This document shows, one piece after another, positions 52,609 to 64,000 of a DNA stretch of 64,000 bases. The stretch lies in assembly GCA_033220425.1 (NCBI GenBank), contig CM065649.1, forward strand, positions 4,712,001 to 4,776,000, written 5' to 3'. The notes under the pieces were generated by a model, which was given only the letters and a program-made list of their open reading frames with translations, was not told the DNA's origin and ran no database searches. Position 1 is the first letter of the stretch; each line of letters starts with the position of its first letter. A program made the position numbers and the translations under genes. The stretch comes from Lepraria neglecta. Lineage: Eukaryota; Ascomycota; Lecanoromycetes; Lecanorales; Stereocaulaceae.

Positions 52609-52783
52609 GTTCACTCTCCTGCGGGAGCTTCTAGCTCGGCATCCTCCAGTACTTAAGAGGTCATCTTCCCCCCAAAAGTTTTCTTTCTCATCAACCCAAA
52701 CCTCAACACCTACCACATCTTACCCCAACACTCTCCTTCTACACACATCATGCCTACTCATTCTTATATAAATACATAAAGAA
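52609..52783 (+). repeat. Duplicated promoter segment, copy A
   Basis: This segment aligns with 54646-54820. Shared blocks include CTCGGCATCCT(C/A)CAGTACTTAAGA, AAGTTTTCTT and a TATA-like ATAAATACAT just before an ATG. It marks the 5' ends of two decayed neighbouring paralogues. Confidence 0.7.
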
Positions 52784-54580
52784 ATGCTTGGATTGTTAGG
52801 TGAGTTGTCAATATCTCTTCTACCTCACCTCTACCCCACGTTTCTCGAGCTGACTAGACTTAGATGTCGACATAGCGCTCTATGATGGAGCAGGTGGAGG
52901 ACATGTTCACGGCCACCGACCCGAATTCCACTGGCCCTTAGGGCATTCTCGCGGCAAAGCGATCGAAGAGGGTAGTAAAAGACTGTCTGAACACTCATGG
53001 CATAGTACGCTTCTTTCCCATACGTTTCACTGCATTTTCTCGTGCCAAGACTCCTAAAGCGTCGCGAAGAACTTCGGTCTGCTGTGATAGCCGACCGTAG
53101 CACCTTCACCGGCGGTTTGCACCTCTCACGCAACGCATCTCCCACCCGTCAAACACGTACGGTACCTACTATCAAGGAAGAGACCCTTCCAGACCAAGGC
53201 GAATGCTGTTTATGCTGCCTCCTTTGGGCCTCAGCAACTACATCGTAGGCAATGATATGCCGACTGAACCCGTCTGCATCCTCCCATGCAGCTTGCAGCG
53301 AGTCCATGACGAATGCCTTCCACGCGCACCTCAATCCACCTGCCCCTTCTGCGGCTTTAAGCATTCGACAAGATCCTCGGCTGGCATCCGGAACACATGT
53401 TCGATCTAGAAGCACTGAAAACCAAAACTTCGCACCCAAGACGAGAGAGGAGAGCTCTACATTAGCGGCCGATTCACCAAAGAGAATAAGGCCAAACAAT
53501 ATGAGTGGGACCGTGTCTAGGTTCATGGGAAGCCAAAAGCCGGTCCCAATGGGATCTTCGTAGATCGTAAGCTCCTCGCGCACCAGAAAACCCTCACCTC
53601 AGCAAGACCCCATCAGCTCAGAGCAACGAAGGTGTCAGAAGTTGCATTCAAGAGGCGCGATATTGAGATGGGCACCCTTGCTCGCTTGCAGCAAGATCAA
53701 GCGAACATTGAGCGGCGATATGCTCAACAACCTACCAACGTCCAGGACTAGATCAGCACCTTGCTAGAGGCACAAGTAGTTCGCGATAACATCATGAAAG
53801 AGCGGGAAGAGTACCTTGACCCTGGCTCCCAAAACTCTTCTGGCATCGAGACGCATCTTCCTTCAGGCGAGCACCTAGGGCGCGAGGAGCCCCTTTCCTG
53901 CTCCGTTGAGAAACACCTTCCTGTTGACGAGCACCAAGGCTCTAAGGAGCACCTTGCCTCAGCCGGTGAGAAGCGCCTCCCTCTTCATGAGCATCATGGC
54001 TCTGAGGGGCACCTTTCCTCCGAAGACGAAAAAAACTTCCTACTGTTGGCAAGCACCTTCCCGTCAACGAGCACCATGGCTCTGAGGAGCAACTTTCCTC
54101 CGGCGATGAAGATCGCTACAATACCAATGAGCACAATGCACTCGAGCTGAAGAAGCTCTTTTCGGCGGGCGAGCACCTTGAACTGAAGAAGCACCTCCTT
54201 TCTAATGAACTTCTCAACCTTGACTAAGCTCTTGCTGGCGAGTACGACGCGTGGAGCGATCACGCACCTTCTCATGAGCAGCTCTCTCCTCGTGAGCAAC
54301 TTCCCCGCAAGAACTTTGCCCACACCTCTAAGTCGACCTTTGGTGGCGCTGTTTAATTCGACGATGAGGAAGACGCTGAGCCCGTCACACGTGTTGACAA
54401 AGGTAAAGGAAAGGCTGTAGAGCATCCCTCTTCCGACGAGCACCTCACAGTCGTGCACCAAGTGTCTAACCATGACGACGCATCCAGTTCGAACTACGAT
54501 GCTGTTTCTCAGCTTGGTGATGGAGAAGATGCAGAGACTCCACCCTACATGGAGCGTGACATTCTTGGTGTCCCCTGAGT
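52784..54580 (+). pseudogene. Decayed gene A of a tandem pair, E/H/L-repeat protein
   Basis: The candidate start (ATG at 52784) lies right after the duplicated promoter. Coding-like pieces occur in more than one frame, the longest ATG-to-stop part being near 53794-54150. They encode a hydrophilic protein with 20-residue repeats (GEHLGREEPLSCSVEKHLPV, then EHQGSKEHLASAGEKRLPLH). Later coding-like sequence (GKGKAVEHPSSDEHLTVVH, GDGEDAETPPYMERDILGVP) lies in another frame and contains several stops. I read this as a decayed host gene; unrecognised introns could explain part of it. No family was recognised. Confidence 0.45.
53868..54115 (+). repeat. 60-base coding minisatellite
   Basis: Four to five diverged 60-base units begin GAGCACCA(T/A)GGCTCT(G/A)AGGA or close variants, at about 53868, 53928, 53988 and 54070. 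They encode the 20-residue E-H-x-G-S-x-E-x-L-S-S pattern in the decayed gene. One unit is about 20 bases longer than the others and follows a run of A residues. Confidence 0.7.
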
Positions 54581-54645
54581 GGGAACATCTACAATTGCAG
54601 TTCTGACGACGTGAAAGCTTGACATATCTTACTGTGATCTCAACA

Positions 54646-54820
54646 TTCACTTTCTCGCCGAAATTTGCTACTCGGCATCCTACAGTACTTAAGAAGCCGC
54701 CCTCTGAAGTTTTCTTCCTCGTTAAACCCCAAAATTTTACATCTAATATATCTCATTCCAACACGTTCTCTCTATGAACATCGTATCTACTCCTTCCTAC
54801 ATAAATAAATACATTAAGCA
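54646..54820 (+). repeat. Duplicated promoter segment, copy B
   Basis: Partner of 52609-52783. Identity is highest around CTCGGCATCCTACAGTACTT and at the TATA-like end. The copies are about 2.04 kb apart in direct orientation. Confidence 0.7.
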
Positions 54821-56495
54821 ATGTGTGGAGTGGCACAACGTGGTTTCTTAGACCGAATGCACCTTCGATCTCCGGTTGGCATGGGCTTCTCACGACCAAT
54901 CGCAGTACACCAGAGGCACATGCAAATACGGAAGTCAACAAGAACCCTGAGCACCTAGCCTTAACCAAGGCAGAACTTTTTGCGCGAATCCAAAAACGAC
55001 CTGGTGAGCCGGACGAGATGACCAACTTCGTCAATAACTTCGATCACATCAATAATTACCTTTGCCAAGTCAATATCAGCAGCCCAGTGGACCACAAGGT
55101 AGACCTCCAGATGACTGGCACCAGCGATGTCGATACCGGCACCCAAGTCGCTCAACATGCTGCACCTGAAGATCAAGTCGCACCTGATGAGGAGGCCGCA
55201 CCTGAAGACAGCGTTACACAAGTCTCCAATTTCGACCATGACTATGACGTCTCTGACGATGAGACCAGGAGGCCTGCTCCGCACCCTTCTCAAGTAACGC
55301 TTCCACTACAACCTTCGCCAACCGTTCAAGAGGATGTCGAAATGGCGAGCACCTCTGCAGATGTTGAAATCAAGATGGAATCGGATGATTATCGGAAGAA
55401 AATAGCACCTTTGATCACATCGCTGAAGAGCCGGCAGCAGACACCTAAGGGACTACACAAAGCACCTCAAGCCAAGGCGAACTCGCCCGTGACCCCAATG
55501 ACGTCGACGAAAAGGCTCTTGCGGATTATATTCTGGCTCAGCTACTCAGTGGGAAGTCCTTGAATTCGTCAATCCTAAGGGCACCTCCCTTCCTCAAATC
55601 TCTAATCGAACAGCCCTATGGTGATAGGATGCTACTCATGATGAATGCGTTCGTGAAAGACATTGTTGAAAATTACCAAGAACTCCACAACCCAAGCACC
55701 TGGAGTGGTGACGAAGCTCCCAACCACGGCCATGCACAGCACCCCACATCCCTCAACGAGCTTCTCGTCCGTCCCAATGATATCTTCGACACCAAGTTTG
55801 ATACCGCGATAAAAATAATCACAAGTCAAGCCAACGCGGCCAAGAAAATGTTGTATAGATCTTGTTGGCTGAAATCTTTGGTAGTGGAACCTAATGGAGG
55901 CAGAGGCAGTGCGAGAGAACGAGGAGAACCCGGGTGCACCCCAAGTGAGGACGATTATGGGCAGACTGTATGACCAACAGTTTCCAGTGAAGAAATCGGG
56001 CGCTGGGAAATCACGTCAAATGAAGCTCTGGAAGACCTTAAGCACCTTGAGGCGACAACAGCGTTATGTGATCGTGCTGTTTCGAAACAGTACAATCAAC
56101 ACAGCACTGGGAGACTGGTTGACACCCCAGATTGTTGACACATGGATGAATCTATACGGTGTACCCATCGAAATCCTACTTAGACGCCTTGAAGCAGAGC
56201 ACCACGAACAACGGGATGGTGCGGTTGAGGAAGAACTTGTTTTGGCTGGCGCAGCGGACCAAGATACATGGTGCGAATAGCATCCATACTTGTACCGCTG
56301 GGCAACACCTCTCGACGCTGGACGCTGGTGTCAGTTCAAACACCCACGAAAGTCCCTCGATGTGGTCGAACCACTTGGCAGCACCACCTCCACCGGCGCT
56401 CTTATCGAGCTAGTATACAGAGGACATCAGGACAAGGGGGGAGCCGCATACTTTCGGATTCATATTCAGACGCATCATAACTTTAAATGTACATA
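54821..56495 (+). pseudogene. Decayed gene B of the tandem pair
   Basis: An ATG at 54821 follows the duplicated promoter, but the coding-like sequence is spread over three frames. The pieces include PEHLALTKAELFARIQKRPG, an acidic repeat (HAAPEDQVAPDEEAAPEDSV), DYILAQLLSGKS, SLIEQPYGDRMLLMMNAFVK with DIVENYQELHN, and GYHR-free C-terminal pieces such as STGALIELVYRGHQDKGGAA. The pieces lie in order and look coding, so this is either a host gene broken by several frame changes or one with introns I cannot place. No family was recognised. It differs from gene A except at the promoter and 3' flank. Confidence 0.42.
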
Positions 56496-57568
56496 AATCA
56501 AGATTGGGAACGGGAAACGTTTGATGTCTCATACCGCTGGCAGTCTATATAGTGGAAGAAAATACCACCCAATCAAACATGCGAGCTAACCTCATCAATG
56601 AAAACTTGAAAAGACACAAGGGACTCTCTAATGTAATGTGCAAGACGGAACATTTTCGAGATGAACTGAGCGGTGGTCTCTGTAATTGGAGCTCCAACCC
56701 TCACCATCAATTGAAATCTGGCAGCTGTTCTCGCTCAAAAATTCCCGAGGTGGTACTCTAGGCTAGATGGGAGCTTGACACTTTCGTGGTGCTCTGAGCG
56801 AGAATGCTTGCAATTACGGCTCTAGCACCATCAGATATTGTAACATTTTGCTACGATTGAATCCAAAAGTTCATTCGTTACAATTCAAATCACCCGCGAA
56901 CATGATAGATCCTCCAGTGATTGAAGCACCGTATTTGCCAGAGATCTGGCTCACGTGCATGGAAGCTTCTGAGATTGGAGCTTTAGGCCATTCCAGTGAT
57001 GAATGTTGTTAGAATTTTCCGAGCAAAGGTTCCTGCAATTGCAGCTCTTGTACCATAGAGACTTCTGAGATCAGAGCTCCAAACCACACGAGCGCTAAAC
57101 ATTTCTGGACTGCTCTGAGCATGAATGTCTGCAATTGCAGATCTGACAACATCAAGACTTGATCAAGATTGAAGCAGGAACTACCGCAATTGAAACTCCG
57201 ACCCATACGCAAACTTGACGTCCCTGAAGAACTTTGTGTGAAAGCTTCTAGGATCGGAGCTCAAAATCATCCGGGAGTGTAATATTGTCGGAGTGACATT
57301 ACAGCCGTTGTAGACGAAGTGATGAAAGAGAGGAGGTTGCTACAGTCGAGATATGCATTCAATAATCGTGAGATATTCGATCAGCAAGGGTTCGTACAAG
57401 AGGTCTTCGCACTTGATGAATATTAGTTTATATTCAGTACGGAACTCCCGACCTTTCATTTAAGAGATGGAAGTGCAAGAATCCGGCCGGCCCTAACGAT
57501 GCTCTCCGCCTCCACACTCCGATAATTAGAAATCTGGACCTCTGAAGTAGCACTCCCGCATATCTATA
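56281..57568. other. 3' region with repeated palindromic motif
   Basis: From about 56690 to 57260 short related units recur, centred on the palindrome CTGCAATTGCAG (exact at 57032-57043 and 57129-57140) and the string AGCTC(C/T). A related TACAATTGCAGTTCTGAC lies at about 54588, downstream of gene A. No gene is supported. Confidence 0.55.
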
Positions 57569-59536
57569 CTATCCCGACACATCAAGAGGAGATGTGCAGC
57601 CGAATGCATTAAGCTCAGGGATCGCATATACAACGATCAGGTTCTCAACAGCGGCCCAAATTCCTAGGCCCGCTGTTGCGAGCGCACCAAGAAAGTAGAT
57701 GATATTCCAAACGTTAAGGTACCAATTGCCTGCCATGAAGCCTCGAATCATGCGCCTGATACCAGTGTCGTGAAGGACGATGTTTCCCGTGGCTGGGTCA
57801 AAGCCCTCGCCCGAGCGGAGCGCGTTCTTTTTGATATTGAATAAGAGATGCAAGAATGGCGGGAACGTATAGGTGAACTGTAGAATGCAGACGGCAGAAA
57901 CGATGGCGGTGAATCCGGAGAAGTCGGGGATAGCGGCCCCAATGACAAAGGCGACGGACCAGTACACAGGGATGATTATTGCCCAAGCCCACTTTGCCCT
58001 CGATTGGGTTAAGGGTGGTGCTCGGAAGAACTCGACGGCGATGTTGTTGTAAAGTACTATGTTCAGATGTCAGTAAAATGAAACAAGTACTCGGGCAGAA
58101 GACTTGGTCGTACCTTTGACTCCAATATTGCCATACAAAGCTGCTGCGATGAGCGCACTGATCATAGCCAGCACGTTGCCCACAGTTTGCCAAGCATATG
58201 GCGAGATGCCCAAGTAAGACGGGTTCTGAAGATACTGTCCCTGGTAACCGTACATAAAAAGCCCGTAGAGCATGTAGCAGACGTAGATGAAAAGCTGAGC
58301 GCCCCACATGCCCTTGAGAAAGTCGTGCGGATGCTTCATCTCGGACATGAACTCGGTAAAGATCATGGCTCCGCCATACGCGTAGACAGCTTGCATTAGA
58401 CCATTGACTGAGGCGCCAAAGTTGGAAGGATCCGGGAGGCCTGCAGTGTGCTGAATGGGTGGGAATACGCCATTTGCGTCGGCAGTCACCAGAGCTGGGT
58501 TCACTCCGTAGCCAGCGGATGACCCGGCCGCTGAATATAAAGGAGGAGAATGTGCGGCAACGCCCATGGTAATGAAGATGATAAGCAGGTTTATCCACAC
58601 TGCTGCATTTGCAAGCCATCCGAATTTCTGCAGCGTCCGGATCTGGCCGATGAAGAAACCGGCTATGCCCCATAGCAAGCAGCATACAGCATAACAGAGC
58701 TTGAACTTTACGGCTTCGGACAAGGCTTCGCCGTTTGAGATGATAATCAAGGCAACGCTACAGATGAGCTGGATCGATTGGAGAATATTGAACAGGTAGC
58801 GAGCCCATTGGCCATAGAGGCGAAAAGCAAGATCGCCGTAGTTTTTGACCGGGTATTGGTATGAATCGAGACCTGGAAAAATTACGATATTAGCGCGAGC
58901 CTTGCAACTAGATTTGAGAATGGACATCATACCCATGAAGAGTTGCCAAAGTAGCCAGCCAGACACGCCAGCCATAAATCCAAAGACCGTATAGAGTGCA
59001 ACTCCTGGCCTGTGTGGACTGTCAGCATGATTACAATAATCATAGCTTTTGGCATGGGCTCACCCCCAACCAGTTGTTGCAAAAGCGTAGGGGAGACCAA
59101 ACGGACCGAGGATATCTGTGGTTATGAGATAGAAGACGGCGCCGGCGGTAGCTGTGCGAACGGCTCTGGATGCATTCGTCCACTCCTGGTCTGTCACAGA
59201 TGCGCGACGGTCAGGATCAGAAATGTTTACATCTGGCATCGAAGAACCTCGGTGTTTTTCTTCAGAATCTTCTTCGACTCCGTTTCCAGACTTGCTGGGG
59301 AAGATGGTAGAAAAAATGCCTCGAGTTTGTCCGCTGGAAGCAAGGTGATGGTCTTCCTCCTCGGCACGAGTCTGTTGCGCGAAATAATAGTACTCTTCGA
59401 ACGAGATGGACGGATCGTGGAGAGCGCGCATCTGGGGGCGAGTATAAGCTACAATGCCTTGGCCACCGAATTGACCCTCTTTATCTGCGAGACGAGGGTC
59501 GCCGCCATCAAGGGCCATAGTCCCGACTTTCGCCAT
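57569..59536 (-). CDS. AVT-type amino-acid transporter (Aa_trans family)
   Basis: A polytopic amino-acid:proton transporter of 598 residues, similar to vacuolar AVT and neutral amino-acid permeases of fungi. Four exons (59536-59064, 59009-58933, 58872-58114, 58056-57569) join in phase. A hydrophilic N-terminal tail of about 135 residues precedes the first helix (TATAGAVFYLITTDILGPFG with LPYAFATTGWGPGV), the conserved Aa_trans opening. The second join gives LFMGLDSYQYPVKNYGDLAF, a strong family segment. GGAMIFTEFMSEMKHPHDF and the last helices (WNIIYFLGALATAGLGIWAA) complete about 11 helices. The open frame runs through intron 2, but the spliced form fits the family better. The substrate is not predictable. 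Confidence 0.92.
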
Positions 59537-61406
59537 GTTGTCCGAGTATGAAGAATAGCAATAGAGAGTAGTGAAAGATGCAGAGGCTCGCGTGAGGTCT
59601 GCAAGATGGGGAAAGGGGTGGAGATAAGACTAAGCATGCTTCAAAGGTGGGGAATGTAAGGCGCTCCATTATTGGGCACCACCACCAAAGCATAAACATT
59701 CCTAGTGTCACATTCGGCTCGGCTCAAACCTAGCGAATGACGTACTGGAAGACTCGGGGGATAACGACAACTTGATGACTTTGAATGTCGCAACCGCGGG
59801 CCAAGACCAAAGAAGAAGGTGAGAAGGCTTCATCGCCAATCCCGGTAGTTGCGCTTACTCTTTGCTTTCGACCTTCCCGATAGAGGAAGCATATGCGAAA
59901 GCTTATCTGTCGACCTGCAGATAGTGTTGGAACTTGTGACAAGCGGCCTTTGAAGTCTGGCAATTGTCCTGAATCCAGCGTCACTTGCACAGAGTACGAA
60001 TAGAAATGGACCGTTTTGTCTTGGCTGGAGCCATTTTTCGGGGAGGCAGCGCGGTGCATGTTAACGCCCGTGGCGTCTATGACCCAAGCAATTTGGCGCC
60101 ATGAACTCTCAACGTCGCGTTAGATTGCATTCTCGATTGGGACTGTAGGATTATTATATAGTCAAGCGAGTTGCTGACGCCGGAAGTCCCCGCGAACAGG
60201 GGGGAGTAAGCACTAACAAGGCCAGGAGGATTGCTAGAGGTTGTCGAGGATATTATGTAATCCGAGTGGATACTCCTAATCCGTTACTGCGGCATCGATA
60301 GCTGCACGCCTAAGGCATTGCCACCAACCTCGGACAGCTAGGGTTTCTTTACTCAACAAGATGCCATTGGAGTCTTCGTTTCTCTCTTTCCCAGACATTG
60401 ATGTGTCCTCATCCGGCCTCTGATGCCGAAGCCGTCTTTTTCCCTATCCAACGTTTGCCGGTGGAATCTAAATAACGTCCTCAATCAACTTCCCTGCATC
60501 GTTTACCATATCTATCCATTTGATAATAACGTTATCGAGTATCTAAATGCAAGACGTTCTCTTCCGCGGCCGTTGCCATCTTATTGGTTCACTCTGAATA
60601 ATGTATATATGCTATGTGTATATGATAATCGAAAACCCCCAACTTTACCGTATTTCTTACCATTACCTGATGCTCAAGAGGTTGTTCCAAATACAGCAGT
60701 ATTCCTTAGCTCCGAGAGAGCAATCCAAATGCCATGTCAAGGTCCCGCGCAAAGAGACGAAAGTCTCGGTAATTTTTCTCGTATATCCCAGAGAGGTCGC
60801 CCTTTAACTTGAGTGCCATCTTGACCTGGCTGAATTCCCATAACAACAGTAGCTCCTGTGATGCCTAAGTCGGCATTGGGTGGCCTTTTGCGGAATGCGG
60901 TGATTGGCCCTGCTGATCGCCGATCGTGAGGTGGCGCATGTTTGCGCTCGTCCCCAGCATCGTTGATGCCGGTGAAAAGCCAGAATAGTTTACAGCCGAA
61001 TCAATCGGAAGGCGACTGGAGTGGGATCTGCGTAATTGGGAAAAGCAGTTGAATTCCATCTGGGCCGCCAAGAATGGTAGTGGAGTTGCGATGGTGGAGG
61101 CTGGAGTCTTCAAGGTAGAATTGTCGTAGTAGATACAAAGCTCCTCGAATTAAAGTACTACCTTGTTCAATATTAGAAGTACAGCTTTCGCAGGGCGGAC
61201 GCGTTAATATAATATTCTAGTCTATTCGGGCGATCCGTGACTGCACGATAGTCCTGAAGCGCCAAATTCCATATTGGCGGAATCTACTCGCATACCAGTG
61301 CGCGAGACTTGCCAAGATTGTCTATAGGATTGAATACTCACATTAGCTCCGGATTAATTGTGTCGCTGAATCGAGAATTTCGCATTCAGCAAGGGTCCTA
61401 CATGAA
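59537..61406. other. Intergenic, no gene recognised
   Basis: Holds the transporter promoter and several short frames without motifs (for example 59730-60059 minus and 60423-60812 plus). No RNA gene or clear repeat was seen. Confidence 0.5.
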
Positions 61407-64000
61407 TCATTTATTAGGCAAATAAGCTGCTAAAGTCTGTCCAAGTCGATCCAGCGAGAGCGGCTTCGTAAGAAAACCATCCGCGCCAGCGTCCTTGAAC
61501 AGCGCCTGTGCCTCTTTACTCACGACGGCTATCACAAGGATGATTGGTCTCCTTCGAGAAAGTGTTCCTGCTTCCTCTATGGTACGGATCTCCCTTATAG
61601 CCGTAACTCTATCCTTTCGAGGCAATGCTTAATCCATAAGGATTGTATTAATCGTAGCATTATGGTCTATAATCTGTTGGATAGCATCTTCACCGTCGTC
61701 TGCCGTTACTACTTGGTATTTAAGAATTGTCAGCATTCTTTTGCCAAGCTTTTGGTTGATCTAGAAAGGATATATTGGTCTACGTTCTTTTGAGCACGCG
61801 GAAAATGAAGACAGTACCGGATTGTCTTCGACCAGAAGGATTACCGAAGATCCTGCTGCTGGGTCTTTCTTGGAGTTTCTCCTTGACATCATGATCCACA
61901 ATATCGACTGTAGGAGTAAAGGTAACCGTTTTCGTTATTATGCTGTTGGCAGGCTCATTGGTTGCGGCGATATGATTCTCGAAGGTATGCCATATAAGCG
62001 ACTTTTGTAGGGTTATGAATTGACTCGCAGACATGATTTGAGGAACCTGCTTTAGCGCATCCTGTGTATCAAATGGCACAAGAATCGGCCATCGACCCTG
62101 CTTCAAAAGTTGTTGAAGATGCGTGGGATGTTGTTTCAAGAATGGTAGATCGGTCCAAATGTACTTCCACTCGGAACCAGAAAGATCAGAAAAGTCTCGG
62201 ACAATTACAACGTCGCATCCAAAGATATCCCATGCCTCACGTAATCCTCGAACAGATCGCTCATTGTCACCACGGAAAATTGCAATGCTCGGGCGCTCCT
62301 CGGGAGGATCCTCAATATGTGGATTTCTGGATCGCTGCATAGGTATGGCGACTGTGAAGGTACTGACAGTCTCTTCGGAGCAGACTTCCGCTGTATCTGA
62401 ATGCAAACTCTCAATGGCGATGGTCCCCTACATCTTTTCCAAAAGCTGTTTGATGATGCTCAAGCCCAGCCCTGTGCCTCTCTGCGAGCCTCGGATCTGA
62501 GCTTGGGTGAAGGGGTCAAAAATTCGAGGCAAGAATGATGGTATGCCTAGCCCGGTATCCTTGACCGTGGCGACAAGCTTATCGTCGTTCATCTCTACGA
62601 GCAGCAGTATATAACCAGATCTGGTAAATTTAAGTGCATTAGAAATTAGATTCATGAGTATGCGATGGATGCAAGTTTTGTCCAGAAAGAGTCAGTGGGG
62701 AACGTCCGGCGATACAACTACCATGAGTTCTACTTCATCTGCATCGTCACGATTTTTTAAAAGCAACAGGATCGATTCGCAGACAATCTTCATGTCAAGG
62801 GAAATAGGACGGCATGCTGCCTCCGCATGCCGGTCGAGCTTCGACCAGTCAAGTACGTTGTTCGTGATTGTAAGCATTAGTACGGCAAAGGAAAACAGAC
62901 TGGGAGGTTTTACTTAATGATAGCGTTTTCATGGCATGCTGAATGGCGTACAGAAGCAAACGGTCTTCTTCGGTTAATTCGGTACGAGAGAGCAAGTCGC
63001 TGTAGCCTTATAAATGATGAAGCGGTGTTCGTATCTCGTGAGAAGCCGAAGCAATGAAGTCACTTCGGGCTCTAGCAGCTTGTTCGGCATTCTCTTTCTG
63101 AGCGATAGTTCTCCAAAGCTCTTTTCTCGTCAAGACAATCTCAGCTAGCTTTTTGCGTAGAATCGTTGCGACATGTGCCAGGAGAAGATTAGCAGCGATG
63201 CAGGTTATGATGGCGATGCTGAAAATAGAGGCAGGTAGAGCAGGTGGATAGCCTCTGGACTCGGATGGACAGGCGTGAGACCAAAATGTTACTGCTGCCA
63301 TACCTGTGTAAAACCTTCAGCTATGAATGTCACTGGGTGATGGGTGACAGGACATGCGTACCAGTAAAGTGCATGGCTGCCACGCCGGTACTTGCAGCAA
63401 CGGGAAAAAGACATTGTTGGGCGAAATGAGTCTCTATTTGCGACATCAGGATGACACCCACAAGACAGACAACCCAGCTGATCAAGCCCGACAGAACCAC
63501 CAAAAATGGATTCAGTATAGAATGTCCCTCAGGTATACGCAGCGCGGCAATACCGACGTAGTGCATGCCGCTGATGGCAAGCGACTATAGAAAGCCCTTG
63601 ACTATATTTCTGCGCGTGCTGCCTGCGTATAAGGTCTCGCTCGTCGCAATAAACACATTCTTCGCTGGAGCTGTTCCACGGTGAGCACTTTTGATGATAT
63701 TCGCAAGTCCACGCGAGCTACGGGTTGACCCCATGAAAGATGAGGATCGCCGTGGGTCGGAAAAGTCGCTAGATGGCCTCGACGCGGTGGCGGAGAGCTC
63801 TGGAAAGTCGTGTGCCCGATCGCTAGAAGCTGCTGCGTGCACATCAACGGGAGAAGATTCATCTTCAGTGCTAATTTGTAGAGGATGGTCTTCAGCTCGT
63901 TTAGGTGAATGTCCTTGAAGCAGACTAACACGTTCCAAGTCCTCCTGGTAATCACTATAAACAACATCTTGCTCCTCAACAGGCCTCGAAAGCGACTCGT
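61407..64000 (-). pseudogene. MHYT hybrid histidine kinase, nonsense-riddled, cut by window edge
   Basis: A membrane sensor kinase of the MHYT-HisKA-HATPase-REC type, entering from beyond 64000. Domains in order: a Ser-rich linker; MHYT repeats with helices (SGMHYVGIAALRI, TGVAAMHFTGTHV, 63590-63330); a membrane segment; HisKA with the phospho-His box SHEIRTPLHHL (about 63010-63045); HATPase N-box MNLISNALKFTRSG, DTGLGIP and GTGLGLSIIKQLLEK (62655-62431); and REC with VEDNP, the phospho-Asp in ILMD, and the Lys in FLTKPLSL (61850-61407). A 57-base intron splits REC after VEDNP. Five in-frame stops lie at 63585, 63008, 62692, 62428 and 61629; each can come from CAG, CAA or CGA by one C-to-T change. 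An intron acceptor near 62874 reads AA instead of AG. Confidence 0.82.

Noticed and set aside
57798-58685. 295-codon minus-strand frame inside the transporter
   Set aside because: It is an alternative frame of the amino-acid transporter exons; the transporter frame has family motifs and phase-consistent introns.
59730-60059. 109-codon minus-strand frame with ATG
   Set aside because: No motif, no neighbour logic, and it sits in the transporter promoter region; coding status cannot be supported.
1-64000. CRISPR arrays, bacterial operons or phage-like modules
   Set aside because: Spliceosomal introns and fungal families throughout; no regularly spaced identical repeats were seen.

Overview
The window reads as a filamentous ascomycete (Pezizomycotina) chromosome segment. 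Genes carry short GT-AG introns of about 50-110 bases, and the gene set is typically fungal: a C2H2+Zn2Cys6 regulator, a velvet-like protein, tyrosinase, IPK1, DBP9, YAF9, SYF2, MRPL31, COQ11-like and an MHYT-type hybrid histidine kinase. C-to-T nonsense changes and AT-rich degenerate tracts suggest RIP (repeat-induced point mutation). I cannot fix the class. Exon borders were worked out by hand from splice signals, reading phase and family resemblance; no search was run.

Left block (1.1-12.6 kb): a zinc-finger regulator, an NmrA-type reductase, a secreted tyrosinase, a small secreted protein with an SRPBCC-like pattern, and a DHA2-type MFS pump lie side by side. They could form a small phenolic or pigment pathway, although no PKS, NRPS or terpene synthase is visible. 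An imperfect inverted repeat at 13.7-13.9 kb follows.

Middle block (14.4-44.2 kb): mostly housekeeping genes. These are a CDC123-like ATP-grasp protein, MRPL31, a velvet-like regulator, a glycosylation-repeat membrane protein, an LRR-like protein, DBP9, a flavin reductase lacking its FMN domain, a sorbitol/xylitol-type dehydrogenase, a GPI-type PLC-like enzyme, IPK1, a lipocalin-like protein, a nitroreductase, YAF9, COQ11-like and SYF2. Neighbours are often convergent with very short gaps (28 and 93 bases), and YAF9 and COQ11-like share a 355-base divergent promoter.

Right block (44.2-64 kb): the accessory part. It has AT-rich repeats, a likely intron-bearing tRNA-Thr, two overlapping unknown ORFs, a mitochondrial-like protein, a decayed tandem gene pair with duplicated promoters and a coding minisatellite, an intact AVT-type amino-acid transporter, and an MHYT hybrid histidine kinase broken by five in-frame stops that all fit C-to-T change. 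That gene runs off the right edge.
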